In this document: piece after piece, positions 1 to 12,586 of the stretch | Layout: every line of letters starts with the position of its first letter | Numbering within the stretch: the stretch's first letter is position 1 | Assembly: GCF_014647435.1 (NCBI RefSeq) | Contig: NZ_BMPE01000007.1 | Span: 62,001 to 126,000, forward strand | DNA: 64,000 nt | Reading direction: 5' to 3' | DNA from: Deinococcus radiotolerans | GTDB taxonomy: Bacteria; Deinococcota; Deinococci; Deinococcales; Deinococcaceae | Notes under the pieces: generated by a model | The model's database searches: none | The model's input: the letters and a program-made list of their open reading frames with translations, nothing else | What the model was told of the DNA's origin: nothing | Made by a program: the position numbers and the translations under genes

Positions 1-427
1 GCCCCTTCACGGGCGTCAGCGTCAGCTCCAGCGGCCCGGCCTTCAGGGCCAGCGGCGCGGTCGGCTCAGGGCCCGCCTGCGTCAGCGTCCACGCCCCCTG
101 CCTCAGCCGCAGTGGGGGAGAGGCCACCTCACCCGTCCCGGCAGGCTGCTCCAGGAACGTCGGCTGTCCGGTGCGCAGATCCGTCACCGCCACGTGCGAG
201 ATCATCAGCGCCGCAGGCAGCCGGGCGTCCTGCACCCGGAACTGCGCCCAGTGCAGCGCCAGCCCCTCGCCGGGCAGATACGCGCTCACGTACCACCACT
301 CCATCGGGTTCGCGTGCGCCCCGAAGTCCGTGGCAGCGGGCAGCTGGACTGGATTCACGACCGACTGCACCGGCGCGCACCCGCTCAGGAGAAGGGCCGC
401 CAGCACCGGACTGAACTTGAGACGCAT
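1..427 (-). CDS. Lipocalin-like (AttH/CrtC-type) lipoprotein, partial
   Basis: The frame opens at an ATG at 427 and is still open at base 1, so only about 142 N-terminal residues are visible. It starts with a lipoprotein signal peptide ending in the lipobox LLSGC (Cys17), so the protein should be exported and lipid-anchored. MEWWY at residues 42-46 is the hallmark of the AttH/carotenoid 1,2-hydratase-like lipocalin fold. Deinococci use carotenoid hydratases of this broad family, but from this fragment a carotenoid role is only a possibility. It is followed by the liv operon on the same strand side, separated by a hairpin. Confidence 0.72.
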   Translation of the reverse strand, partial: MRLKFSPVLAALLLSGCAPVQSVVNPVQLPAATDFGAHANPMEWWYVSAYLPGEGLALHWAQFRVQDARLPAALMISHVAVTDLRTGQPTFLEQPAGTGEVASPPLRLRQGAWTLTQAGPEPTAPLALKAGPLELTLTPVKG

Positions 428-522
428 CGGAATTCAGCCTAACCGACCCGCCGTTCACCTGCTGCCGCAGATGGGTGATCGCCCCCCCTGTCGCGCCGCC
501 TGCACCTGCCGCCCGATATAGC

Positions 523-554
523 AACCGACCCCCCGGTTTCCCGGAGGGTCGGTT
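523..554. terminator. Hairpin at the end of the liv operon
   Basis: Nine-base arms AACCGACCC and GGGTCGGTT enclose a 14-nt loop just past the livF stop. There is no clear T-run, so it is a probable but not textbook terminator, possibly serving as an RNA end-stabiliser. Confidence 0.5.
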
Positions 555-568
555 CCGATGCGCTGGGG

Positions 569-1283
569 TTACTCCTCGCCGAGGTACGCCTTGCGGACGC
601 TCTCATCCATGGCGATGTCGTAGGCGTTGCCGGACAGTTTGATCTCACCGGTCTGCAGCACGTACGCGCGGTGCGCGATCTGCAGCGCCATGTTCGCGTT
701 CTGCTCCACGAGCAGCACGGTCGTGCCGCGCTCTTTGTTCAGCTTTACGATGATGTCGAAGATCGCCTCCACGAACAGGGGGGACAGGCCCATGCTGGGC
801 TCGTCCAGCAGCAGCAGGCGGGGCGCGACCATCAGCGCGCGCGCAATGGCGAGCATCTGCTGCTCCCCGCCCGACATGGTGCCGCCCAGCTGATGCTCGC
901 GTTCCTTCAGGCGTGGGAAGAACCCGAAGCCCTCCTGGATGCGGTTCTCGATCACGCTGCGGTCGGTCACGGTGTATGCGCCCACGTCCAGGTTCTCGCG
1001 GACACTCATGTCCTTGAAGATCCGGCGGCCCTCGGGCACGTGACTGATGCCCTTTTGCATGATGTGATGCGCGGGAATCCCGGCGATGGTCTGACCCTCG
1101 AAGGTCATGGTGCCCGTGCGGGGTTTCATCATGCCGCTGATGGTGCGCAGCGTGGTGGTCTTCCCGGCGCCGTTCCCGCCGATCAGGGCGACGATCTCAC
1201 CCTCGTTCACGGTCAGGCTGATGCCTTTCAGGGCGTGAATGTGGTCGTAGTACGTGTGGATGTTGTCGAGTTCGAGCATGGGC

Positions 1284-1291
<8 letters not shown>
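569..1291 (-). CDS. livF: Branched-chain amino acid ABC transporter ATPase LivF
   Basis: A 240-residue ATPase, the usual LivF length. Walker A GGNGAGKTT lies at residues 38-46, the signature appears as MSGGEQQ and Walker B as LLLLDEPSMGL. It couples ATP hydrolysis to uptake of leucine, isoleucine and valine through LivH/LivM, on the cytoplasmic face of the membrane. It is the last gene of the leftward livK-H-M-G-F cluster and overlaps the end of livG by 8 bp, indicating translational coupling. The exact substrate range (branched-chain or other amino acids, urea-like) cannot be read from the sequence. Confidence 0.93.
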
Positions 1292-4725
<3,434 letters not shown>

Positions 4726-4822
4726 AGCAGCTCAACTCCTTTCATGGGGTGGGGGCGCAGGCCGGTGGAAACGACAGCAGAGGGGGCGGCGCCACAGGAA
4801 ACGGAGAAACGCAGTGCGGACG

Positions 4823-4840
4823 TCACGGCAAGTGCCGTGA
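4823..4840. repeat. Inverted repeat upstream of livH
   Basis: TCACGGCA and TGCCGTGA form 8-bp arms around a two-base centre, about 100 bp upstream of the livH start. It could be an operator or a stable RNA hairpin in the livK-livH transcript. No T-run follows. Confidence 0.5.
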
Positions 4841-4935
4841 GGATCTAGCTGGGCAATCAGTCAGTTTTGCGTCAGTTAGCTCGAATGGTAGCGCGTATCA
4901 CGAAGCGCTGCGGGCCTGCTGTCCGGCCCCGCCGA

Positions 4936-4951
4936 TCAAACAGCTGTTTGA
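4936..4951. promoter_or_regulatory. Perfect 16-bp palindrome, candidate operator
   Basis: TCAAACAGCTGTTTGA is perfectly self-complementary and unusually AT-rich for this genome. It lies about 210 bp upstream of livH. Its size and symmetry fit a dimeric regulator such as a TetR-family protein, but no cognate regulator is encoded nearby, so the assignment is inference. Confidence 0.4.
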
Positions 4952-5048
4952 ACCAAGGGAAGGGGCCAGGCACGCGGCCCGGCCCCAGGATGGTACGGGG
5001 AGGTTGATTGCCCGGCAGGCGGCGCGTCTATACACACCGCCCGGACGG

Positions 5049-6206
<1,158 letters not shown>

Positions 6207-6529
6207 GTGTCCTCCGGATATAAGTGACCCGCGAGCCTGGAGTGCTCGGGGGTTGGGTGTTGAGATGCGGCAATTCTATGAGGGGCTTGATGGTCTGTCA
6301 ATGCGTTGCTCATGAAAGAACTTGAAATCTTTGCCATGAATCACTGCTGACCTGTCTATATCATTGCCAGAATTATGATTGTCGGAGCAATCAAATTGCG
6401 CCCAATGCATTCGGGCGTTCGAGAACGATCATGCCTTCTCGCATTGAGCGCAAGCCGCACAGGTGAGAACCAGCCCAACACACCCGGTGGACGGCCCCAG
6501 AAGCCGGTCCGGTTTAAGCTGAACGCAGC
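6207..6529. other. Divergent livK / M1 peptidase intergenic region, AT-rich
   Basis: This 323-bp region carries the livK promoter on the left. Around 6310-6420 it is clearly more AT-rich than its surroundings and contains imperfect inverted repeats such as GCCCAATGCATTCGGGC at 6400-6416. A TAAGCT hexamer at 6515-6520, 9 nt before the peptidase ATG, may be its -10 element. No coding gene is evident. Confidence 0.5.
6273..6301 (-). promoter_or_regulatory. livK promoter
   Basis: On the minus strand TTGACA (6301-6296) is followed after exactly 17 bp by TAGAAT (6278-6273), close to the housekeeping sigma consensus. The predicted 5' untranslated region is about 60 nt and contains the GGAGGA site of livK. 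Confidence 0.8.
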
Positions 6530-7918
6530 ATGCCACGGCTCATTCGGACCGGCGCACTCATGTGCCTCCTGACCACCGGTCAGGCCGTCCCAACGCCCTC
6601 TCACACAGACACGCTGCTGGACTCGCTGTACCCCCAGCTGGGGCAGCCTGGCCTGAACGTCCTGCACTACGACGTGCGCCTCGACATTCCACAGCCCGGC
6701 ACACCCGGGCTGCGCAGCGCCGTCACCGTCCTGGCCCGGGCGGACACCGACCTCACGTCAGTCCAGCTGGATTACGCCGGTCCCCAGATTCGCTCGGCCA
6801 GCTGGAACGGCGCGCCCGTCCCCTTCCACCGCGACGACAGCACCGACAAACTCATCATCGAGTGGCCCCTGAAACGGGGCGAGCGCGCCACCATCACCGT
6901 CACCAGCGAGGGCGAGCCCGCCGGCAAACCGGACCCCACCCTTCCCATGAGTCTCGGCTGGCACAGCGTCCCGGCCACGTCCACCCAGCCGGGCGCGAAC
7001 TTCGCCTTCAGCGAGCCGGACGGTACCCACACCTTCCTGCCCTGCAACGACCATCCCTCCGACCCGGCCACCTTCACCACCCACCTCACCGTGCCGCAGG
7101 GCGTCACGGCCGCCGCCAGCGGGCAGCTTCAGCGCGACCAGCTCAACCCCGACGGCACCCACACCGTCACCTACGCCCTGACCACCCCGGTACCCACCTA
7201 CGCCCTCAGTGTTCACGTGGGGCAGCTCGATCACGTGCGCCGCCCCGACCTGACCAGCGGCAGCCGGGTGATCGAGCGCCACGACTACTTCCCCAGCAGC
7301 GTGCCCGCCGACATCCGCGCCCCCTACGACCGGACCGATCAGATGCTGCGCGTCCTGACCGACTGGTTTGGGCCCTACCCCTTTCAGACCTACGGGTCGG
7401 CGGTCGTCACGTCCGACCTGCCCGCGCTGGAAACGGCGACGCTGTCCACCATGCCCGTCAGGTCCAGTCAGGTCCGCGTGATCGTGCACGAACTCGCCCA
7501 CCAGTGGTTCGGGAACGCCGTCCCCCTGGCCGACTGGAGCGACACCTGGCTGAACGAGGGCTTCGCCACCTACGCCGAGCTGCTCTGGGCCGAAGCGGAA
7601 GGAGAGGACCCCACCGCGCTCGTGAGCCGCTGGCGCAGTCAGCTGCAGCGCGGCACGCGGCCCCTGATCGCCACCACCCAGGCCCAGATGTTCGACGCCA
7701 GCGCCTACGCCCGCGGCGCCCTCGCCCTGCACGCCCTGCGCACGCACAGCGGCGACCAGGCCTTCCGCGCCTTCCTGCACGAGTACACCCGCACGCGCGC
7801 CGCCCGGCCCACCCGCACCGCTGACCTCTTCGCCCTGACGCGCCAGCGGCTGGGCCCGGACGCCTCGGCCCTCCTGCACCGCTGGGTGCAGGACCCCAAC
7901 CTGCCCGCCAGCCCGTGA
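6530..7918 (+). CDS. M1 family metallopeptidase, exported
   Basis: A 462-residue zinc aminopeptidase-like protein. HELAHQWFGN gives the zinc ligands His320 and His324 with catalytic Glu321, and Glu343 in WLNEGFATYAE is the third ligand (HEXXH-X18-E). An N-terminal hydrophobic signal sequence of about 20 residues suggests export. It is short for M1 enzymes (usually 600-900), containing the N-terminal beta domain and catalytic domain but lacking the large C-terminal helical domain. The exopeptidase GXMEN motif is replaced by a sequence around PALETATL. It stands alone, divergent from livK. Confidence 0.88.
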   Translation: MPRLIRTGALMCLLTTGQAVPTPSHTDTLLDSLYPQLGQPGLNVLHYDVRLDIPQPGTPGLRSAVTVLARADTDLTSVQLDYAGPQIRSASWNGAPVPFHRDDSTDKLIIEWPLKRGERATITVTSEGEPAGKPDPTLPMSLGWHSVPATSTQPGANFAFSEPDGTHTFLPCNDHPSDPATFTTHLTVPQGVTAAASGQLQRDQLNPDGTHTVTYALTTPVPTYALSVHVGQLDHVRRPDLTSGSRVIERHDYFPSSVPADIRAPYDRTDQMLRVLTDWFGPYPFQTYGSAVVTSDLPALETATLSTMPVRSSQVRVIVHELAHQWFGNAVPLADWSDTWLNEGFATYAELLWAEAEGEDPTALVSRWRSQLQRGTRPLIATTQAQMFDASAYARGALALHALRTHSGDQAFRAFLHEYTRTRAARPTRTADLFALTRQRLGPDASALLHRWVQDPNLPASP

Positions 7919-7983
7919 GAACCTGACTTTACTGAACCTGAACGCAACCGTGAGCCTGCCGAACGCCGGGGTACGCTCGGCCC

Positions 7984-8739
7984 ATGTGGCCCTTCGGAAA
8001 GAGCACAGCGGAGCGTGTCCAGGATGCGCTGAACGAACAACCTCGCCTGAAAGACCTCGGTCTGAAGGTCCAGGAGCGCGGCGGCGCGGTCACCGTGACC
8101 GGCATGGTCCCCAACGACCGCTACCTGAACCTCATCCGCGTCATCGCGGAGGGCATCAACGGCGTCAAGAGCGTCGACCTAAGCGGCGTGACCGCGCAGG
8201 AGCAGGCCGCGGCACCCGCCCAGCCCGCCCCGGCCGCCCCCACCCCCAGCGTCACTGAAATCGCGCCGACCACCGGCAACATGAACGCCCAGCCGGCCCA
8301 GGCCGCGCAGGATATGGACGTGGAGATCGAGGATAGCAGCCGCGTCGCCAAAGCCGTGCTGAAAGCCATCCGCAGCAACGGCGAACTGGCCGATGACCCC
8401 ATTGACGTCCTGCAGAGCGGCAAGAGCATCATCCTGCGCGGCGTGGTGGACAACGACCACGAGCAGCGCCTCCTGGAACAGGTAGCCCGCGGTGTCGAGG
8501 GTGTCAGCGGCGTGGACCTCAGCGGCGTGCGTGTCGCTCAGGGCGCCAAGGAGCTCGCCAAGGACAAGGACCAGGAATCCGGCGACACCGTGTACACCGT
8601 CAAGGCGGGCGACAGCCTTTCCGCCATTGCCGAGAAATACTACGGCGACGCCTCGCAGTACAAGAAGATCGCGCACTACAACAACATCAGCAACCCCGAC
8701 CTGATTCACCCCGGCGACCGCATCCGCATTCCCGGCTGA
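7984..8739 (+). CDS. BON and LysM domain protein
   Basis: A 251-residue protein with two BON-like modules (about residues 15-65 and 115-180, each ending in a GV..VDLSGV pattern) joined by an Ala/Pro-rich linker. A C-terminal LysM domain starts at about residue 199 (YTVKAGDSLSAIA...). LysM binds peptidoglycan, BON domains bind membranes or lipids. There is no signal peptide, similar to the cytoplasmic or periplasmic YgaU/Kbp family. TACGCT at 7972-7977, 6 nt before the ATG, supports this start as leaderless. Function inferred: potassium- or envelope-stress-linked binding protein. Confidence 0.85.
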   Translation: MWPFGKSTAERVQDALNEQPRLKDLGLKVQERGGAVTVTGMVPNDRYLNLIRVIAEGINGVKSVDLSGVTAQEQAAAPAQPAPAAPTPSVTEIAPTTGNMNAQPAQAAQDMDVEIEDSSRVAKAVLKAIRSNGELADDPIDVLQSGKSIILRGVVDNDHEQRLLEQVARGVEGVSGVDLSGVRVAQGAKELAKDKDQESGDTVYTVKAGDSLSAIAEKYYGDASQYKKIAHYNNISNPDLIHPGDRIRIPG

Positions 8740-8758
8740 ACTAGACCAGTCAGCACGA

Positions 8759-8783
8759 GGCCCCCTCCAGTCCGGAGGGGGCC
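8759..8783. terminator. Bidirectional terminator
   Basis: GGCCCCCTCC and GGAGGGGGCC form a perfect 10-bp stem with a 5-nt loop between two convergent genes (BON/LysM and ftsW). Confidence 0.8.
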
Positions 8784-8798
8784 TTCCCGATCACCTCG

Positions 8799-9914
8799 TC
8801 AATCGGTCGCGGCAGGCAGCGGGGCCGAAACCGGATCCTCGAGCCCACTCAGCTGACGGCGCACCTCACGCATTGCGGAGTGAATGACGGCCAGCGCGAC
8901 ACTCATGGTCAGCATGCTGGAAAAGCCGTAACTGACCAGCGGGAGGGGCACCCCCGTCACCGGGAAGATGCCGGCTGCCACGCACAGGTTCACGAACGCC
9001 TGCCCCACGATCATGAACATCGCCCCGATCGCCAGGATGCTCGCCCCGTGAATCTCCGGCGTCATGGGCCGCACGCGACTGGCCAGGTGCGCCACGTCCA
9101 GCGCGGTCACCACGATCAGCCAGTACGCGAACAGCAGCATCGCCACGCCCAGCAGCCCCGCCGAGAACCCCACCGACGCCACGATCAGGTCTGTGTGATC
9201 GCCGAAGTACACGTACCGCAGCCCATCCGGACCCTGACCGGGAATACCCCCGAAATTCAGGTCACGGTGGGCCAGTCCGATCTGATTCAGGCCGGACTCC
9301 CGGATCTGCTCGGCATTCTGGTGGGCGCCGATGCGGTCCTTGATGTACGGATGCTTCTCCAGGTAGATGCCGAAGACCGGGATGACCATCATCGTCAGGG
9401 CCAGCAGCAGCCCGCTGATGTTACTGATCCGCACGCCCGCCGCGTACATCACGATGATGCCCAGCCCGAACATCAGGACGCTGGTGCCCAGGTCCGGCTC
9501 GATCACGACGAGCAGCGTGGTCAGCAGGATCATCAGGGTGGCGCTGATCAGCTTGTTGTGCACGCCCCGCCGCGCGAAGAACGACGCCAGCATGAGGACC
9601 AGACCAAGTTTGGCCATCTCGGACGGCTGGAAGCGGATCGGACCGAACTGCAGCCAGCGGCGCGTCGCTTCACTCTCAGCGGTGCCCACCCCAATGAACG
9701 GCACCAGCAGCAGCAGCAGCAGGGTCAGGGCCCACACCGCCGGGCCCAGCTTTAGGAACGCGCGGGGCCGCAGGCGGGCGACCAGCAGCGTCAACACCAG
9801 CGCCCCCACCGCCTTCAGGCCATGATCGGCGATCATGTCCGGCTCGGCCGTCGCCACGCCCAGCACCCCGAGGCACAGCAGCATGACCTGCGCGATGATC
9901 AGCTGGATACTCAC
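8799..9914 (-). CDS. ftsW: FtsW/RodA/SpoVE-type peptidoglycan polymerase, probably FtsW
   Basis: A 371-residue SEDS protein with about ten membrane segments. Characteristic features are RRWLQFGPIRFQPSEMAKLG near residue 90 and the C-terminal GVPLPLVSYGFSSML. SEDS proteins polymerise lipid II glycan strands together with a class B penicillin-binding protein. It overlaps murD by 4 bp, a division and cell-wall cluster arrangement that favours FtsW over RodA. The family assignment is secure, the paralog choice is inferred from context. Confidence 0.88.
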   Translation of the reverse strand: MSIQLIIAQVMLLCLGVLGVATAEPDMIADHGLKAVGALVLTLLVARLRPRAFLKLGPAVWALTLLLLLLVPFIGVGTAESEATRRWLQFGPIRFQPSEMAKLGLVLMLASFFARRGVHNKLISATLMILLTTLLVVIEPDLGTSVLMFGLGIIVMYAAGVRISNISGLLLALTMMVIPVFGIYLEKHPYIKDRIGAHQNAEQIRESGLNQIGLAHRDLNFGGIPGQGPDGLRYVYFGDHTDLIVASVGFSAGLLGVAMLLFAYWLIVVTALDVAHLASRVRPMTPEIHGASILAIGAMFMIVGQAFVNLCVAAGIFPVTGVPLPLVSYGFSSMLTMSVALAVIHSAMREVRRQLSGLEDPVSAPLPAATD

Positions 9915-11209
9915 GCCCGCACCTCCGCGCCCACCAGGGCCAGCGCCGCCCGGCGGAACGCCTCGCCCCGCGCCTTGTAATCCCGGAACTGATCGAAGCT
10001 CGTACCGATGGGGGCCAGCAGCACCGTGCCCTCACCCTCTGGCCCACCCAGGGCGTCCAGTCCAGCCTGCGCGGCGGCGCGCATGGTCGCCTCACCGTCC
10101 GCGCCCACCACAGCGCGGTAGGGGAGACCTAGGCCCCGGGCGAGCGCCTCGCCGTCCTCCCCGAACGCGATCACCTGTGCCACCCGCCCGGCCGCCGCCT
10201 CACGCAGCGGGGCGAGGTCCGCGCCTTTGTCCCGGCCCCCCACCAGCCACGCAACCGGCGTGGCGGCGCGTTCCAATGCGGCCTGCACCGCGATGGTGCG
10301 CGTGGCAATCGAATCCTCCACGAAGCGCACGTTCCCGATGCGGGCGACCGTCTCGAAGCGCCCGGACACCGGCTGCGCCGCGCGCAACGCCCCGGCCAGC
10401 ACACCCGCATCCACCGGGCGGCCCAGGTGGGTGAGCAGCGCCTCAGCCGCCAGCACCGCCGCCGCCGCGTTCGCCGGGTGCACCCCCTCGGGCAGTTCGG
10501 AGGCGTCCATCACCGGCGTGCCGTCCGCCAGCGCGATCCACTGCGGCGTGAAGGGCCGCACCTGCGCCCGGGTCGGCACGCTCAGACCTTCCGGGACAAC
10601 CAGCACGTCCCCGGACCCCTGACCCGCCGTGATGTTCCGCTTCGCCGCGTGGTACGCCTCGACCGTCCCGTGCCGGTCGAGGTGATCCACCCCCAGGTTC
10701 GTGATGACCGCCACTGGCAGCCGCAGCCCGGGCACGCGCTCCAGCTGGAAACTCGACAGCTCCACCACCGCCACCTCGGCGCTGTCCACGATGTCCAGCA
10801 GGGGCGGATCGATGTTCCCGCCCTCACGGGCGTTCAGGCCCGCCGCGCGCAGCAGCTGCGCGACCAGCACCGTCGTGCTGCCCTTCCCGGCCGTACCCGT
10901 GATCCCCACCATCGGCAAGGCGGGACGCAGACGGGCGGCCAGGACCATCTCGCCGATCACCTCCGCCCCGCGCGATTGCAGGGCCAGCAGATCCGGATGA
11001 TCAATCGGCACGCCCGGCGCGGCCACCACCACGTCATACGCGCGGCCCGCGTCGCCGCGCGCCCAGCCCAGCTCCGCCATCAGCGCCTCATCGTCCGGCG
11101 CGGGCCGCGCGTCCAGCCACTCGCCCCGCACACCGGCCCCCGCCAAGAAGCGCGCCGCCCCGCGCCCACTGCGGCCCAACCCGTACACCAGCACCCTGTC
11201 AAGCTTCAC
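9911..11209 (-). CDS. murD: UDP-N-acetylmuramoylalanine-D-glutamate ligase MurD
   Basis: Adds D-glutamate to UDP-MurNAc-L-alanine in cytoplasmic peptidoglycan precursor synthesis. The ATP-binding loop reads GITGTAGKGSTT, the central domain has EGGNIDPPL and the C-terminal ligase domain includes VGGRDKG and GTSFDQF. The frame stays open far upstream, so the start was chosen from TATGGT exactly 6 nt before a GTG at 11209, giving 432 residues, a normal MurD length with the N-terminal Rossmann motif YGLGRSGRGAA. A GTG two codons earlier (11215) is the alternative. Overlaps ftsW by 4 bp. Confidence 0.9.
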   Translation of the reverse strand: MKLDRVLVYGLGRSGRGAARFLAGAGVRGEWLDARPAPDDEALMAELGWARGDAGRAYDVVVAAPGVPIDHPDLLALQSRGAEVIGEMVLAARLRPALPMVGITGTAGKGSTTVLVAQLLRAAGLNAREGGNIDPPLLDIVDSAEVAVVELSSFQLERVPGLRLPVAVITNLGVDHLDRHGTVEAYHAAKRNITAGQGSGDVLVVPEGLSVPTRAQVRPFTPQWIALADGTPVMDASELPEGVHPANAAAAVLAAEALLTHLGRPVDAGVLAGALRAAQPVSGRFETVARIGNVRFVEDSIATRTIAVQAALERAATPVAWLVGGRDKGADLAPLREAAAGRVAQVIAFGEDGEALARGLGLPYRAVVGADGEATMRAAAQAGLDALGGPEGEGTVLLAPIGTSFDQFRDYKARGEAFRRAALALVGAEVRA

Positions 11210-11359
11210 GCTCACACCATAGAACACGCGCGGCTCGCCGTGGTGCGTGCAGCACGTGAGAAACCCCCAGCCAGGGCGGGCCGCGGAGCCCAGACCACCC
11301 GATGAGGAACAATGAGGCCCGTACCGGTTCCCATCCCCACCCCATCTGGAGGTCCCCCT

Positions 11360-12538
11360 ATGACCCGCACTGCGCGTCTCCTGCCCGCCGCCCTGCTCCT
11401 CGCGTCCGCCCTGGCCGGGGGAAGCGAACGACTCGCCCAGACCCTCACGCCCCCCGACACCCGCGCCCCGGTGCGGGAACTCGCGGTCACCGCGCGGCCG
11501 GACGGCACTCTTCTGCTGGCCGGCATCATCGACAATGGCCGGTTCAGCAGCGGACGCGGCAGTTCCACCGCGCGGGTGCTGCGCACCTGGGTGAGCGGCC
11601 CCGGCGGCTGGACCCCGCTGGGCGGCGTCCTCAACTACCACCAGCCGCGCCCCCTCGCCAGCCTGAACCTCGTCGCCGACGGGCAGGGCGGCGCACTGCT
11701 CGCCTGGAACGAGAATTACGCCGACAACGACGTCGTGGAATTCCGGGTCCTGGACGGCGGCACCTGGACCGACTGGGGGGACCGCTATCTGGGTGACGAC
11801 CTGCCGTACGCCGCCCGCACCCGCGCCGTCGCCCTGTGGAAGGGCCAGCCCTTCCTGGCCTGGGGCGAGTGGCTGCGCGACTCCGGCGGCAGCCAGCTCA
11901 CGGTCCGCACCTGGAACGACACGCAGGAGAGCTGGGTACGCGGGCCGCGCTTCAACGACCGCACGCAGTTCTCCCGCACGCCCGCCCTGACCGTCACCCA
12001 GAAGGGCCAGCCCGTCGTGGCCTGGCTTCAGGGCGAGGTCACCGCCAGCCGCGTCCTTGCCGCCCGCTGGACCGGGCAGGCGTGGCAGCCGCTCGGCGGA
12101 CCGCTGAACCGCCACGCGCCCGGGTACGTGGCCGCCACGCGCCTCGTCCTTGACGGGCAGGACCGCCCCATCGCCGCGTGGATCGAGGACCACGCCGGGC
12201 AGGACACCCTCTACGCTGCCCGCTGGACCGGGCAGAACTGGCACCCACTGGGCGCGCAGGTCAGCCAGAACTTCGCCTCAGCACCAAGCCTGAGCACCGA
12301 CGACGCCGGACACGCCGCCCTCGCCTGGGTGGAGGAAGTGAACGGCACCGGGCAGGTGCACCTCGCCCGCTGGACCGGCCAGTCATGGACCGACCAGGGC
12401 GTCCAGAACCGCGACCCGCGCCGCGACGCCCGCAGCCCCAGCCTCACCACCGCCCCCAACGGGACCCTCACGCTCGCCTGGCGGGAAGACGCCGCAGGAA
12501 CGTACCGGATCGAACTGCGGCAGTACCCAGGCTTATAA
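11360..12538 (+). CDS. Exported repeat protein, BNR/beta-propeller-like
   Basis: A 392-residue protein of unknown role. The ATG at 11360 was chosen because GGAGGT lies 7 nt upstream and a signal peptide (LLPAALLLASALAGG) follows. The mature part is built of repeats of about 45 residues carrying LARWTGQSWxxxG or AARWTGQAWQPLGGP units and alternating with ALAWxE or VAWLQ strands, a pattern of sialidase/BNR-like beta-propellers. No catalytic residues could be assigned. Likely a secreted or periplasmic binding or scaffold protein. Transcribed divergently from murD. Confidence 0.75.
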   Translation: MTRTARLLPAALLLASALAGGSERLAQTLTPPDTRAPVRELAVTARPDGTLLLAGIIDNGRFSSGRGSSTARVLRTWVSGPGGWTPLGGVLNYHQPRPLASLNLVADGQGGALLAWNENYADNDVVEFRVLDGGTWTDWGDRYLGDDLPYAARTRAVALWKGQPFLAWGEWLRDSGGSQLTVRTWNDTQESWVRGPRFNDRTQFSRTPALTVTQKGQPVVAWLQGEVTASRVLAARWTGQAWQPLGGPLNRHAPGYVAATRLVLDGQDRPIAAWIEDHAGQDTLYAARWTGQNWHPLGAQVSQNFASAPSLSTDDAGHAALAWVEEVNGTGQVHLARWTGQSWTDQGVQNRDPRRDARSPSLTTAPNGTLTLAWREDAAGTYRIELRQYPGL

Positions 12539-12586
12539 GACGTGGAAGCCGAGGCAGGCGCCCCGGCCTCCCTGACCGTCTGATGA

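Larger units (their letters stand above)
4726..5048. other. livK-livH intergenic region with two palindromes
   Basis: No gene is apparent in this 323-bp stretch between livK and livH. It holds two inverted repeats, annotated separately: 8-bp arms around an AG centre at 4823-4840, and a perfect 16-bp palindrome at 4936-4951. GGGGCC/GGCCCC arms near 4961-4986 could end a fraction of livK transcripts, which would explain the higher binding-protein to permease ratio usual for such systems. No convincing livH promoter was identified. Confidence 0.5.

Noticed and set aside
4874..4895. tRNA D-arm-like string (TTAGCTCGAATGGTAGCGC) in the livK-livH gap
   Set aside because: No anticodon arm, T-arm (GGTTCGANTCC) or acceptor stem of a tRNA follows, so it is a chance resemblance.
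9911..12244. Very long 777-codon leftward open frame extending murD
   Set aside because: The region beyond 11215 is the antisense of the exported repeat protein gene (11360-12538), which has a signal peptide and ribosome binding site. MurD domain structure and the -10 at 11221-11216 place its start at 11209.
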